Shown: piece after piece, positions 27,633 to 36,530 of the stretch
Layout: every line of letters starts with the position of its first letter
Position numbering within the stretch: position 1 is the stretch's first letter
Assembly (NCBI RefSeq): GCF_030915405.1
Contig: NZ_CP133262.1
Coordinates: 496,001 to 560,000, forward strand
Origin: Neobacillus nitrireducens
GTDB lineage: Bacteria > Bacillota > Bacilli > Bacillales > Cytobacillaceae
Length of the DNA stretch: 64,000 nucleotides
Direction: 5' to 3'
Translations under genes and position numbers: made by a program
The notes under the pieces: generated by a model
What the model saw: only the letters and a program-made list of their open reading frames with translations
The model's database searches: none
Told to the model about the DNA's origin: nothing

Positions 27633-28631
27633 ATGACAAAACGCTCTTGGCTAGTATCGATTTTATTAATCTGCAACTTCATCGTGATGGCCGGATGTAC
27701 AGGAAAGACGAAAACAGAAAAGGCAGTTGAAGAAAAAGTAACAGAACAACAGCAACAACCTGAGCAAAAACCACAAGAAGAACCACAGAAGGTGGAAGAA
27801 CCTAAACCAATCACGGTAAATGTCCTCGACCCAAATACAAGAGCCATTTTGAAAACCTTTTTACCGGTGGAAATGGTGTTTGGAACCGATAATGAAACCT
27901 ATAAAAAGGAACTTGAAATATGGGCAAAGAATTTAGCGAGAGGGACGGAAAATACCAAGGGATATGACCAACGAATGATTCTTGATAAGCTTGCCTCCAA
28001 TGGTCAAATCATTAAAGGAAAACCGAGGATTATCTTAGAGGAGTCAGAGTTGGTTGAAAAAGTAATAACAGCATCGGCCGTAGGAGGTGATATTGAATTG
28101 CCTCTATATGTGACCGAGAGCGGCTATAAACCTGAGGATGTTGACCATTTAGAGGAAGTGGTCGTGGCAAGCTATACGACGAGATTTAATAGCGGGGTGA
28201 TAGGCCGTTCAAAGAATATTGAACTATCGGCAGAGGCCATTAATAATATTATTGTTGGTGCGGGAGATAATTTTTCATTTAATACCACTGTGGGTCCAAG
28301 TGATGTTGCTCATGGCTATCAGAAGGCAAAGGAAATTGTAAATAAGCAACTAGTCGACGGAATCGGCGGCGGGATTTGCCAAACGTCATCGACCCTGTTC
28401 AATACTGTAGATCAGGTAGGCGTCAGTTATATTGAAAAACATCATCATTCCCTGTCTGTGGGCTATGTTCCTGCCGGAAGAGATGCAACCGTATCTTACG
28501 GTGGACCAGACTTCCAATTTCAAAATACTACTGGAGCCCCCTTTATCATCAAATCCATCTATAAAAAAGGAACCTTAACAATCGAAATAAGGACATCAGC
28601 AGCCTACCAAAGTCTAATAGCCAAACACTAA
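27633..28631 (+). CDS. VanW-family lipoprotein
   Basis: About 332 residues. The signal peptide ends in lipobox VMAGC (Cys at about residue 22), so it should be lipid-anchored outside the membrane. A Glu/Gln/Pro-rich linker follows, then the VanW domain (about residues 190-320) with VVASYTTRF, NFSFNTTVGP and GGGICQTSSTLFNTV. VanW domains occur with vancomycin-resistance and cell-wall proteins, but their activity is not established. ATG 27633 has GAGG eight bases upstream; ATG 27570 would put 21 residues in front of the signal peptide. A repeat copy follows three bases after the stop. Confidence 0.88.
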   Translation: MTKRSWLVSILLICNFIVMAGCTGKTKTEKAVEEKVTEQQQQPEQKPQEEPQKVEEPKPITVNVLDPNTRAILKTFLPVEMVFGTDNETYKKELEIWAKNLARGTENTKGYDQRMILDKLASNGQIIKGKPRIILEESELVEKVITASAVGGDIELPLYVTESGYKPEDVDHLEEVVVASYTTRFNSGVIGRSKNIELSAEAINNIIVGAGDNFSFNTTVGPSDVAHGYQKAKEIVNKQLVDGIGGGICQTSSTLFNTVDQVGVSYIEKHHHSLSVGYVPAGRDATVSYGGPDFQFQNTTGAPFIIKSIYKKGTLTIEIRTSAAYQSLIAKH

Positions 28632-28633
28632 CC

Positions 28634-28646
28634 GGTGTCAGGCACC
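28634..28646 (-). repeat. GGTGCCTGACACC repeat, copy 5
   Basis: GGTGTCAGGCACC on the plus strand, two bases after the vanW-family stop codon. Confidence 0.85.
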
Positions 28647-28678
28647 AAAATAGTTTAACGGAAAAATGCCTTACTTTA

Positions 28679-28735
28679 AAAAGCCCACTATTATGCCTTC
28701 TACTGCGAAGTGGAAGTGTAATAGTGGGTTTTCCC
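28679..28735 (+). terminator. Terminator of the VanW-family gene
   Basis: AAAGCCCACTATTA and TAATAGTGGGTTTT form a perfect 14-bp stem around a 24-base loop that itself can fold. Confidence 0.8.
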
Positions 28736-28821
28736 TTTCAAAGCCTAATAAAATATGCATATTCCTTCCTTTGAAAACAAAAAATACCATGATTCATTGA
28801 TAAAATGGTAGGAGGATTGGC

Positions 28822-30579
28822 ATGGTATGGTGTAAGAAAGCGGTTATATCCTTGACTCTCGTTATAGTAATCGGTGGATTGGGATATAAAAGTGCAGAAG
28901 CAAGGAATCTAACAGAAACAGATCAGCCTGATCAAAAGATACTCCAATCACAGTCTGTAAAGGCAGTCAGACAAATGTCGGCGAAGGTAAAGAATCAAGG
29001 ACTATCGAAAACGTACCATGGACATATATCCAATCGTCCGGAGGCTGTTAATCCCAACAAAGGAAAACCACCTGCAACAAATAATCAGTTTATTCAAGTT
29101 CAACTTTTAGGTATCAATGACTTGCATGGTCAAATAAATATTACGCGGAAAGTAAACGGAAAACCGGTTGGACGCGTGGATTATTTAGCAGCATATTTAA
29201 AACAGCGGGAAGCTGAAAATAAAAATACGCTTTTGGTTCAAGCGGGAGACATGGTAGGAGCAAGTCCTCCAGTTTCCGCTCTATTACAGGATGAACCGAC
29301 GATTGAGGTCTTGAACAAACTGGGATTTGATATTGGAACAGTAGGTAATCATGAGTTTGATGAAGGCGTAACAGAATTGCTTCGTCTAATTAAAGGGGGG
29401 GCACATGCGAAAACAGGAAATTTTGTCGGGTCGAAATTTCCATGGATCGCTGCGAATGTCGTCAATGATAAAACTGGTGAGACGATTCTTCCACCTTATC
29501 AAGTGATGAAAGTAAATGGGATGCCCATCGGTTTTATCGGTGTAGTAACGACTGAAACTCCAAAACTCGTTGACCCAAGCGGGGTGGCCGAATTAACATT
29601 TACGGATGAAGTGGAAGCAATTAATCAAAATGTGGCTGAGTTGAAAAGGAAAGGCGTAAAATCAATTGTTGTATTAGCCCATATCCCTGGTATTTCAGGC
29701 CCAAACGGAGAGAATCCAGCAGGGCAGCTTGTCGATATTGCAAACCGAGTCGACGATGAAGTAGATATCATCTTCGGCGGCCATAATCATGCCTATATGA
29801 ATGCTACGATTGACAATAAACTGGTTGTCCAAGCCTATTCCTACGGAACGGCCTTTTCAGATGTAGATCTAGCAATCGATCCTAAAACGAAAGATATAGT
29901 CTCAAAAAGAGCAGAAATTGTAACTACTTTTCAAGAAGATATCAAGCCAGACCCTGAAATGAAAAAGATGATTGCAGGTTATGAAGCAAAAGTAGAACGA
30001 ATTGTTAATAAAGTTGTTGGCACTTCATCTGAAGGTCTGTCCGCAAGGCTAAATGAAAATGGGGAATCTGAGCTTGGTGATTTTATTGCAGATGCACAAA
30101 GAAAGGCGCTGAATACCGAAATAGCCTTTATGAATCCTGGTGGAATCCGAGCGGATATCGACCCAGGGGATATCACATGGGGTGAAATTTACACAGTACA
30201 GCCATTTAATAATGACCTAGTTAAAATGACGATGACTGGGGAGCAGATTCGTGGATTACTAAACCAGCAGTGGGGTGCAGCCAAAACGAATATGTTGCAA
30301 GTTTCTGGTTTAAGTTATAGTTGGGATTCAACGAAGCCGGCAGGGCAAAGGGTCGTAAGCGTAAAGCTCCCAGATGGCACGGAAATGGATCCTAATAAAA
30401 CATATTCTGTGACAGCGAATAGCTTCCTCTCTAATGGGGGTGATGGCTTTACCTTATTTGCCCAAGCCCGAAACAAAGAAATCGGTCCAATAGACCTTGA
30501 GGCATTCGTTCATTTTATTTCATCGCAGCCTAAACCGTTCACCTTCCATATTCAAAATCGTATCCATAGAGTTCAGTAA
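28822..30579 (+). CDS. Secreted 5'-nucleotidase / 2',3'-cyclic phosphodiesterase (UshA/YfkN family)
   Basis: 585 residues. The N terminus has a signal peptide (VISLTLVIVIGGLG to AEA). The calcineurin-like metallophosphatase domain (about residues 90-330) shows the metal-ligand blocks NDLHGQ, GDMVG, GNHEFDEG and GGHNHA. The 5'-nucleotidase C-terminal domain (about 370-540) shows NPGGIRAD and FLSNGGDGF. It dephosphorylates extracellular nucleotides to nucleosides, which fits with the deoxyribose-phosphate and pyrimidine breakdown genes elsewhere in the window. There is no LPxTG anchor. ATG follows AGGAGG. Confidence 0.92.
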   Translation: MVWCKKAVISLTLVIVIGGLGYKSAEARNLTETDQPDQKILQSQSVKAVRQMSAKVKNQGLSKTYHGHISNRPEAVNPNKGKPPATNNQFIQVQLLGINDLHGQINITRKVNGKPVGRVDYLAAYLKQREAENKNTLLVQAGDMVGASPPVSALLQDEPTIEVLNKLGFDIGTVGNHEFDEGVTELLRLIKGGAHAKTGNFVGSKFPWIAANVVNDKTGETILPPYQVMKVNGMPIGFIGVVTTETPKLVDPSGVAELTFTDEVEAINQNVAELKRKGVKSIVVLAHIPGISGPNGENPAGQLVDIANRVDDEVDIIFGGHNHAYMNATIDNKLVVQAYSYGTAFSDVDLAIDPKTKDIVSKRAEIVTTFQEDIKPDPEMKKMIAGYEAKVERIVNKVVGTSSEGLSARLNENGESELGDFIADAQRKALNTEIAFMNPGGIRADIDPGDITWGEIYTVQPFNNDLVKMTMTGEQIRGLLNQQWGAAKTNMLQVSGLSYSWDSTKPAGQRVVSVKLPDGTEMDPNKTYSVTANSFLSNGGDGFTLFAQARNKEIGPIDLEAFVHFISSQPKPFTFHIQNRIHRVQ

Positions 30580-30581
30580 AA

Positions 30582-30625
30582 CAAAAGGGTGTTAGGCACC
30601 AATTGGTGCCTGACACCCTTTTGTT
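30582..30625. terminator. Bidirectional terminator built from two repeat copies (6 and 7)
   Basis: GGTGTTAGGCACC (30588-30600), loop AATT, GGTGCCTGACACC (30605-30617), extended outward by ACAAAAG and CTTTTGT to a stem of about 20 bp with one G-T pair. It lies between the convergent nucleotidase and minus-strand membrane-protein genes and shows that two inverted copies of the repeat can act as a terminator. Confidence 0.88.
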
Positions 30626-30630
30626 GTTCC

Positions 30631-32313
30631 CTATTGTAAGGCCTCAATGGTTAGCTCTTTAGCTGGCAGGAAGTCTTCACCGGTGTTTAAGTAACGGACG
30701 GTCACTTTATCTCCTTCTTTTAAGTAGATAGCAAGTGGAACCTTTTCTGATGAAATCATAAAATTTTGCCGGTTTTCTAATAAAAATGAGACAACCGTGA
30801 AATCTCCACTTTTTTCTTTATAAACTCTAACCACAGAACCGCTGATTAGCTTTTCTTCTGCTTTAGAATTGCTGTCTACAGTGCCTTTGCCCCTTTGCAA
30901 GGCAATTTTATACTGTTTAAGTGAGTCGTTCGGTGTGGTCGCGTATACAGAAATTTCTGGATTTGCTGCAGAAACGATAAAGTAATTTTGCAGAAAACCG
31001 TTTGAATCCAATACAGCCGTTAACCAGCTGGCTTCTCCGTAAAAATTGTAGAGAATCGGCATTTGCCCATGCCATTTCTTTTCGATAAATTTCTTTTCTA
31101 TGATTTGCAAGGCCCCCTGTGAATCCATGTAGGATTGTTCAGGATTACCTGTATAGAATGTTGCTTTTCCCGTCCTGGAATTGGTCAACGAGTATCCCAA
31201 CATAGAATCTACACCTTCTTTTGGACTTGTGAAATCAGTAAAATAGTACATCGTTCCATTTTCATCAAAGATCGGGCTAACATTTGACTCCGTTCCTTCA
31301 TCTGATGGGAGTTTCACGTCTGATTTTCCAAACTTACTATTCCAGAAACCATGAATAAAGTTGCCGTAATAACTGTTTTGCAAACTAACCGCTTCTGGTG
31401 AGACGGCTCCATCGATAAACGCTGGAACATCTGCTAGCGGAAATTCTTTTATTGCGCCACTCTTAGAATCAACGACTACTAGCCCTTTAGCTGTAAATCC
31501 ATTACGGGCAGAAATAAATTCACCATAGGTACGGATGTAAAATGGTTGTCCTTCCTCGTCAATTTCTAATTGAACATCCCCGTAGAAAATCTTCTTCGGA
31601 TATTGCATACGAATATGCCGTTCAATATTTTTATTAAAAAAGGAGGAAGGAGTATAAACCATTTCAGATTTAATGAATTTAGGATTTGATGTAGAATCCG
31701 TTGCACTTAAAGTAAAGTAGCCTGGTGTACTATTTCCCTTCCACCACTTAAAAAATCCAGAGAATTCCACCGGAGCAATATATACATAATCTCCGTTCAG
31801 CTTTTGAATTTGAAGATTTCCAAGTTCGTAGTAACTAGTGTTTGGGACTTGCCCAAATGCCTTTTTCATTTTGTTACGTGCAAACTGAGGAGGAACGCTT
31901 GCAGGTGTTTCCTGCTCATCAAAGGTCTGAATCTCTACCTTTTCATCCATTTTTGCGAGTTTATACTTTTCATCAGCATTAAAAATAAAGGCGGTTAAGA
32001 AATAAATTCCCAGTCCTAAACATGCTAGGAAAAGGAGTCCTTTGACCTTTCTTTCGATGCCTTTAGCAAGGATAGCTCCACCAGCGGTAAGGAAGAGGCC
32101 TAACAGCCATAAAGAAGAGAAGTTTCTATCAAAATTACTAAAATAATAGAATGAAAACACTGAAAGCAAGAGAATGACAACAACGGTAATAAATATTCCC
32201 AGTTTCAGTTTTTGGCCTTCTTTTTTGCTGCCCTGCTCTTTTGTAAAAATGGGTATTAAAATAAGTCCGGCTCCTATACCAATTATCATTGTAAATAGAA
32301 ATATGTTTCCCAT
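30631..32313 (-). CDS. Large membrane-anchored protein, unknown function
   Basis: About 560 residues. Four predicted membrane helices lie in the first 120 residues (near 3-20, 40-60, 70-90 and 95-115), followed by a large domain of about 440 residues that is probably extracellular and rich in beta strands and aromatics. The C-terminal 80 residues look like a small beta domain (GSVVRVYKEKSGDFTVVSF). I do not recognise the family. The start MGNIF is chosen because AAAGGGAGA lies six bases upstream; the longer frame to 32331 overlaps that site. It ends at a shared bidirectional terminator. Confidence 0.75.
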   Translation of the reverse strand: MGNIFLFTMIIGIGAGLILIPIFTKEQGSKKEGQKLKLGIFITVVVILLLSVFSFYYFSNFDRNFSSLWLLGLFLTAGGAILAKGIERKVKGLLFLACLGLGIYFLTAFIFNADEKYKLAKMDEKVEIQTFDEQETPASVPPQFARNKMKKAFGQVPNTSYYELGNLQIQKLNGDYVYIAPVEFSGFFKWWKGNSTPGYFTLSATDSTSNPKFIKSEMVYTPSSFFNKNIERHIRMQYPKKIFYGDVQLEIDEEGQPFYIRTYGEFISARNGFTAKGLVVVDSKSGAIKEFPLADVPAFIDGAVSPEAVSLQNSYYGNFIHGFWNSKFGKSDVKLPSDEGTESNVSPIFDENGTMYYFTDFTSPKEGVDSMLGYSLTNSRTGKATFYTGNPEQSYMDSQGALQIIEKKFIEKKWHGQMPILYNFYGEASWLTAVLDSNGFLQNYFIVSAANPEISVYATTPNDSLKQYKIALQRGKGTVDSNSKAEEKLISGSVVRVYKEKSGDFTVVSFLLENRQNFMISSEKVPLAIYLKEGDKVTVRYLNTGEDFLPAKELTIEALQ

Positions 32314-32395
32314 AATATATCTCCCTTTCAACTTTGACTTCCAAATCAGTCAATTCATATACGTATAATCTGACAGTTTGGTTTCATTTTAATCT

Positions 32396-32408
32396 GGTGT
32401 CAGGCACT
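32396..32408 (-). repeat. GGTGCCTGACACC-type repeat, copy 8
   Basis: GGTGTCAGGCACT on the plus strand; its reverse complement AGTGCCTGACACC is identical to copy 1. It lies between divergent genes. Confidence 0.78.
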
Positions 32409-32483
32409 ATGTGAAAACAGTCTATTTTTCTAATATTTGGCCAATTAATTGACCTGAGAAATTTTTCAATGATATCATATCTA

Positions 32484-32497
32484 TGTAAACGTTTTCG
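32484..32497 (+). promoter_or_regulatory. cre-like site upstream of thioesterase gene
   Basis: TGTAAACGTTTTCG matches the cre consensus except the last base and shares 13 of 14 bases with the perfect cre at 1151. It ends 19 bp before the start codon, a roadblock position. Confidence 0.5.
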
Positions 32498-32515
32498 AAA
32501 AAGGGGGAGAGTTTA

Positions 32516-32998
32516 ATGGAAGTGAAAACAGTAAATGCCATTCAGGATGAGTATCCAGATGATTTTGCGTGGTGTTATGGATGTGGCCGGTTAAATGAAG
32601 AAGGCCACCATTTTCGTACGAGTTGGAATGGGGAGCAGACGGTAACCATCTTTACACCTGAAAACAATCATCTAGCATTGCCCGGTTTTGTTTATGGCGG
32701 CATTGTTGCTTCATTAATAGATTGTCATGGAACAGGATCGGCTGCGTTAGCACTGCACCGAAAGAATGGTCATGAAGCAGGGGATGGAGTGGAACCACCA
32801 CGTTTTGTCACGGCATCATTAAATGTAAATTTTCTAAAACCAACTCCACATGGGGTACCGTTAAAAGCAATTGGTACGGTCCAAGAGATCCACCCGAAAA
32901 AATTCAAGGTGGAGACTGAGGTCTTTGCAAATGATATTCTATGTGCACGAGGTGAGGTCGTAGCGGTTGTCATGCCTACTACTTTCTTAAATAAATAA
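32516..32998 (+). CDS. PaaI-type hotdog-fold thioesterase
   Basis: 160 residues. The hotdog fold is indicated by FVYGGIVASLIDCHGTGSA (central helix with the usual catalytic Asp) and FLKPTPHGVPL. Enzymes of this type hydrolyse acyl-CoA thioesters, and the substrate is unknown. The N terminus carries WCYGCGRLNEEGHHF, with two Cys and nearby His found in a subset of the family. The ATG follows AAGGGGGAGAG. A terminator follows. Confidence 0.85.
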   Translation: MEVKTVNAIQDEYPDDFAWCYGCGRLNEEGHHFRTSWNGEQTVTIFTPENNHLALPGFVYGGIVASLIDCHGTGSAALALHRKNGHEAGDGVEPPRFVTASLNVNFLKPTPHGVPLKAIGTVQEIHPKKFKVETEVFANDILCARGEVVAVVMPTTFLNK

Positions 32999-33012
32999 GA
33001 TAGAAAGACTGG

Positions 33013-33044
33013 TCCGCTTTGCTATTATTGCAAAGTGGATTTTT
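33013..33044 (+). terminator. Terminator of thioesterase gene
   Basis: TCCGCTTTGC, seven-base loop, GCAAAGTGGA with T5; the stem has one G-T pair. Confidence 0.8.
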
Positions 33045-33136
33045 GTAATACAAATGAAATATCGTATTTCGAAACAAATCGCTTCCTTATTCGTCTAACT
33101 AAGTATAAATATCATTTTTGGAGGAGGACGGATGGG

Positions 33137-33517
33137 ATGAGGAAAAGAATAATCATTACCTTGTTGGTGGTAATTGTTGGAGGGTCCTGTATTGGTATTA
33201 GTACTTTGGGTTCTGCCTTATTACAAGAGGAGAATCCCATCCGATTAATTATCTCAGCCATGAAGCTTAAACTTTCCGATACTGAATATGTCCAGTTTGC
33301 AAAAACGGAAAAACGGAGTAGGTATTTATCTATAAATACTAATCATAGTCGATATGAAGTAGTAAAGGAATATATGTTTTCAAAAGGATGGATGTTTCAA
33401 GAACAGATGGGGGCCGGCCTTATTTTTACAAGAAATGAGGAAGATGCTGTAGTTGAAATTAGACAATATTCGAAGCATTATTTCATTTGGGAAGTTCAGC
33501 AGGCACTTTATAAGTAA
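33137..33517 (+). CDS. Small membrane-anchored or exported hypothetical protein
   Basis: About 126 residues. An N-terminal hydrophobic helix (IIITLLVVIVGGSCIGIS) acts as an anchor or signal, and the remaining 95 residues are polar and should face outside. I do not recognise the family. ATG 33137 lies nine bases after GGAGGAGG; the longer open frame upstream has no ribosome binding site. It is convergent with the TetR-type gene and shares a terminator region with it. Confidence 0.7.
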   Translation: MRKRIIITLLVVIVGGSCIGISTLGSALLQEENPIRLIISAMKLKLSDTEYVQFAKTEKRSRYLSINTNHSRYEVVKEYMFSKGWMFQEQMGAGLIFTRNEEDAVVEIRQYSKHYFIWEVQQALYK

Positions 33518-33544
33518 TAAGCGTACATACAAAATTCTTTTTCT

Positions 33545-33578
33545 ATAAAAAAACCCCTAATCCGCTATCGTTAGGGGT
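33545..33578 (-). terminator. Terminator of the TetR-family gene
   Basis: Minus strand: ACCCCTAA, loop, TTAGGGGT, then T7. The hairpin begins right at the stop codon. Confidence 0.85.
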
Positions 33579-34489
33579 CAAGTTGCCTCAATTTCTTCTA
33601 ATTGTTTGAAATAATCATCGATCATTGTTTCTAATGACGGTTTGTCGATTTTCCAAATTGAACTTGCTTTCAAAGTGGAAAGGGCACTTTCAATCAGGTA
33701 TTTTCTTGGAGTACTCCTATGCAACAGTTCTTCTTGGATAAAGTCTATTAATTCAAGATGTTTCTCCTTTTCAGATTCATCATGTAAGTTCTTCGTAATC
33801 GCTTTCCTTAAAGCCCCAGTCATTTGGAGTAATTGGTTTTTAAATCCATTATCATTTTTTTTACAGCCGGGAAGCCATTTTTCTATAAGGTTAGGTTCAT
33901 GTAATTGATTACCAGATTCAGCAACCTCTTCCACCAACTTCACCAATCGTGCCACGCTATAACCAACTACTCGGCTGATTTTTTCGCCCGTTTCATTAGC
34001 CAAACGATTATATAGAAGATTATATTGAATGATCCCCTGAAACATAATCGCACAATCTAACAGGTATGGTCTCTTGTCTTCACCGAAGATATCGATGAAC
34101 CGATTGAAATACCAATGCAGTGATTTCAACCGGGCATTTTGGACGAATTGTTTAAGATCAGCGTCATTCGAAGCCAGCACTTCTTCATAGAGGGCAATTA
34201 ACTTATTCTTCCTATTTGATATCATCTGAAGTTCTAGTTGTTTGATAAAGATATCAATATCAGCAGGATTTCTACCAATCAGTAAATCATTTCTGTCCTT
34301 TTCAAGCTGTTTGTAAATTGTTTTATAAATACCGATTAATAATTCGTTTTTTGATGAAAAATAATTATAAAATGTTCCCTTTGATATCCCGCTATAATCT
34401 AAAATGTCCTGGATGGATGTAGCTTGGAAACCTTTTTCGATAAATAGCTGGTGGGCCATCTTAATGACATTTTGTTTCCGGTTATACAT
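33578..34489 (-). CDS. TetR-family transcriptional regulator of the adjacent MFS pump
   Basis: 303 residues, longer than the usual 190-220. The N-terminal HTH is typical (AHQLFIEKGFQATSIQDILDYSGISKGTFYNYFSSKNELL, quoted in parts: FIEKGF, TSIQDIL, GISKGTFYNYF). The C-terminal ligand-binding part is extended by about 90 residues. It is divergent from an EmrB/QacA-type drug exporter across a 185-bp AT-rich spacer, the standard layout for a drug-responsive repressor. Start ATG (MYNRKQ) is six bases after AAAGGTG. Confidence 0.9.
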   Translation of the reverse strand: MYNRKQNVIKMAHQLFIEKGFQATSIQDILDYSGISKGTFYNYFSSKNELLIGIYKTIYKQLEKDRNDLLIGRNPADIDIFIKQLELQMISNRKNKLIALYEEVLASNDADLKQFVQNARLKSLHWYFNRFIDIFGEDKRPYLLDCAIMFQGIIQYNLLYNRLANETGEKISRVVGYSVARLVKLVEEVAESGNQLHEPNLIEKWLPGCKKNDNGFKNQLLQMTGALRKAITKNLHDESEKEKHLELIDFIQEELLHRSTPRKYLIESALSTLKASSIWKIDKPSLETMIDDYFKQLEEIEAT

Positions 34490-34674
34490 AAATATCACCT
34501 TTAGCCTAAATTTGTACTTACTGTATAATATAATACTAACTTATTTAATGCTTCTTTACAAACCCATATATTTGTAGGATTTTTTAATTGCAAAAATTGA
34601 ACTGAGCGTATATTATTATGTAAGTGTGAAATTGGAGTATAAAAATTTGAACATATGTTATAGGGGGAAATTAA

Positions 34675-36213
34675 ATGGATCAAACGATAAAAAAGACGAA
34701 CAAACCACCGTATGGCGTTCTTGCCGTACTGATAATCGGTGCTTTTATTGCCTTTTTAAATAACACATTATTAAATATCGCACTGCCTTCGATTATGAAC
34801 GACTTAAAAATTGACCCATCAACGGGTCAATGGTTGATAACCGGTTTTATGTTAGTAAATGGAATACTGATTCCATTATCAGCCTATTTAATTCAAAAAT
34901 TTTCTGTCCGGCAGTTATTCCTGGCAGCCATGCTTTTATTTACTTTAGGAACTGTCTTAGCCGGATTTGCGCATGCCTTTCCACTATTATTAACTGGTCG
35001 GATGATTCAAGCTTCCGGATCAGCGATTATGATGCCGTTGTTAATGAATGTTATGTTAACGAGTTTTCCAGTTGAAAAACGGGGAGTAGCGATGGGCGTT
35101 TTTGGGCTAGTTTTAATGTTTGCTCCGGCAATTGGACCGACATTATCAGGCTGGATTATTGAACACTATGACTGGAGAATGCTATTCCATTTTGTCACAC
35201 CTATCGCTATTATTGTCGTATTGCTTGGCTTTTTCTTACTTAAAGATAAAAAAGATAAAATTTATCTTCGACTTGATTTCTTATCTGTGGTGTTATCAAG
35301 CGTAGGTTTTGGCGGTATCCTCTATGGATTCAGTTCAGCTGGTAAAGATGGATGGGATAGTCCGCAGGTTTATGGGACGCTTGCTGTTGGACTCATTTCA
35401 TTGGTAACATTTATCTTACGTCAATTAAGACAAGAACGGCCACTTCTTAACTTCCGGATTTATAAATATCCCATGTTTGCATTATCTTCTGCTATTTCAA
35501 TGGTAGTTACAATGGCGATGTTTTCAGGGATGCTTCTTCTACCAATTTATGTCCAAAATATTCGTGGGATTTCACCAATGGATGCGGGCTTAATGTTATT
35601 GCCAGGGGCGATCTTGATGGCAATCATGATGCCTGTTACGGGTAAATTATTTGATAAGTTTGGCGGCCGTGCTTTAGCAATCATTGGTCTAGCAATTACA
35701 GTAATAACAAGTTATTTATTCAGTAAATTAACACTTGAAACAACTTATACACACTTAATCATTTTATATACAGTTCGTATGTTTGGGATGTCAATGGTTA
35801 ATATGCCAGTTACCACAAACGGTTTAAACCAGCTGCCAGCACGCTTTTATCCTCACGGTACGGCGATGAACAATACGATGTCCCAGGTATCCGGTGCGAT
35901 TGGTACAGCATTGTTGGTAACAGTAATGACAACCCGTGCGAAAACACATGCCACAGAACTGATTGAAGCTGCGAAGAAGGTTGTTCCTAATCCTTCTGTA
36001 AAAATTACGGAAGCGATGCAATTAAAAATGCAGCATGATATTCAAATGAAAGCCATGTTAGAAGGGATTAATGACGCATTCTTTGTCACCGTTTTTATCG
36101 CTGGTCTTGCTTTGGTGCTTGCTTTATTTATTAAACGTGCTAAACAAGCGGAAGATCCAGGTGAGGTAAAACCTTCTGCACAAAAGGTTAAAGCGAAGTT
36201 AGCGGAGAATTAA
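34675..36213 (+). CDS. MFS multidrug exporter, DHA2 (EmrB/QacA) family
   Basis: 512 residues with 14 predicted membrane helices, the DHA2 arrangement. The helix-1 motif with LNNTLLNIALPSI, the helix-4/5 GRMIQASGSAIMMPL and the antiporter motif C in helix 5 (GPTLSGWI) are visible. It should export lipophilic drugs by proton exchange. ATG follows GGGGGAAAT. It is controlled in all likelihood by the divergent TetR-family gene. A terminator follows. Confidence 0.93.
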   Translation: MDQTIKKTNKPPYGVLAVLIIGAFIAFLNNTLLNIALPSIMNDLKIDPSTGQWLITGFMLVNGILIPLSAYLIQKFSVRQLFLAAMLLFTLGTVLAGFAHAFPLLLTGRMIQASGSAIMMPLLMNVMLTSFPVEKRGVAMGVFGLVLMFAPAIGPTLSGWIIEHYDWRMLFHFVTPIAIIVVLLGFFLLKDKKDKIYLRLDFLSVVLSSVGFGGILYGFSSAGKDGWDSPQVYGTLAVGLISLVTFILRQLRQERPLLNFRIYKYPMFALSSAISMVVTMAMFSGMLLLPIYVQNIRGISPMDAGLMLLPGAILMAIMMPVTGKLFDKFGGRALAIIGLAITVITSYLFSKLTLETTYTHLIILYTVRMFGMSMVNMPVTTNGLNQLPARFYPHGTAMNNTMSQVSGAIGTALLVTVMTTRAKTHATELIEAAKKVVPNPSVKITEAMQLKMQHDIQMKAMLEGINDAFFVTVFIAGLALVLALFIKRAKQAEDPGEVKPSAQKVKAKLAEN

Positions 36214-36223
36214 TTAGTATTTT

Positions 36224-36255
36224 AGGGGTGACTGCAAAGTCACCTCTATTTTTTA
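36224..36255 (+). terminator. Terminator of MFS gene
   Basis: AGGGGTGACT, loop, AGTCACCTCT, then T6. It is nearly the same sequence as the terminator at 41030. Confidence 0.85.
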
Positions 36256-36522
36256 TTTAAAACATGTAAACAATGTTGAAATGTTTGAAAATATATTAGT
36301 AAAGTTTTTTTAATATAAGATTACTTAAGAAATAACGTTTTCTTCCTTTTGTAAAGAAAATAATTCTTATCTAAAAATAACAAAAAAATCAGAAAACAAT
36401 TCTCTATTAAGAACTTACGTGATATAATTTACCCATGATGAACCTTTTTTACAGCAGATAGAGTACTTAATAAAAGACGATAAGGCTCATTATAAAAAAT
36501 CAGGGAGAGATGCTGATGCCTT
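36256..36522. other. AT-rich promoter region of the multicopper oxidase gene
   Basis: Together with the terminator this makes a 309-bp gene-free stretch. It holds only an extended -10 (TGATATAAT, 36420-36428) about 95 bp upstream of the multicopper oxidase start and a four-codon ORF next to that start. No operator that I recognise. Confidence 0.45.
36420..36428 (+). promoter_or_regulatory. Extended -10 promoter of multicopper oxidase gene
   Basis: TGATATAAT is a consensus extended -10; no good -35 is seen. Confidence 0.5.
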
Positions 36523-36530
36523 ATGTTTAA
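36502..36530 (+). promoter_or_regulatory. Ribosome binding site with a competing mini-ORF (MPYV)
   Basis: AGGGAGAG (36502-36509) is eight bases or so from ATG 36516, which opens a four-codon ORF ending TAA at 36530. The multicopper oxidase ATG (36523) lies inside this mini-ORF, out of frame, 15 bases from the AGGGAG core. Translation of the long gene may depend on re-initiation or a leader-ORF mechanism. Confidence 0.45.
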
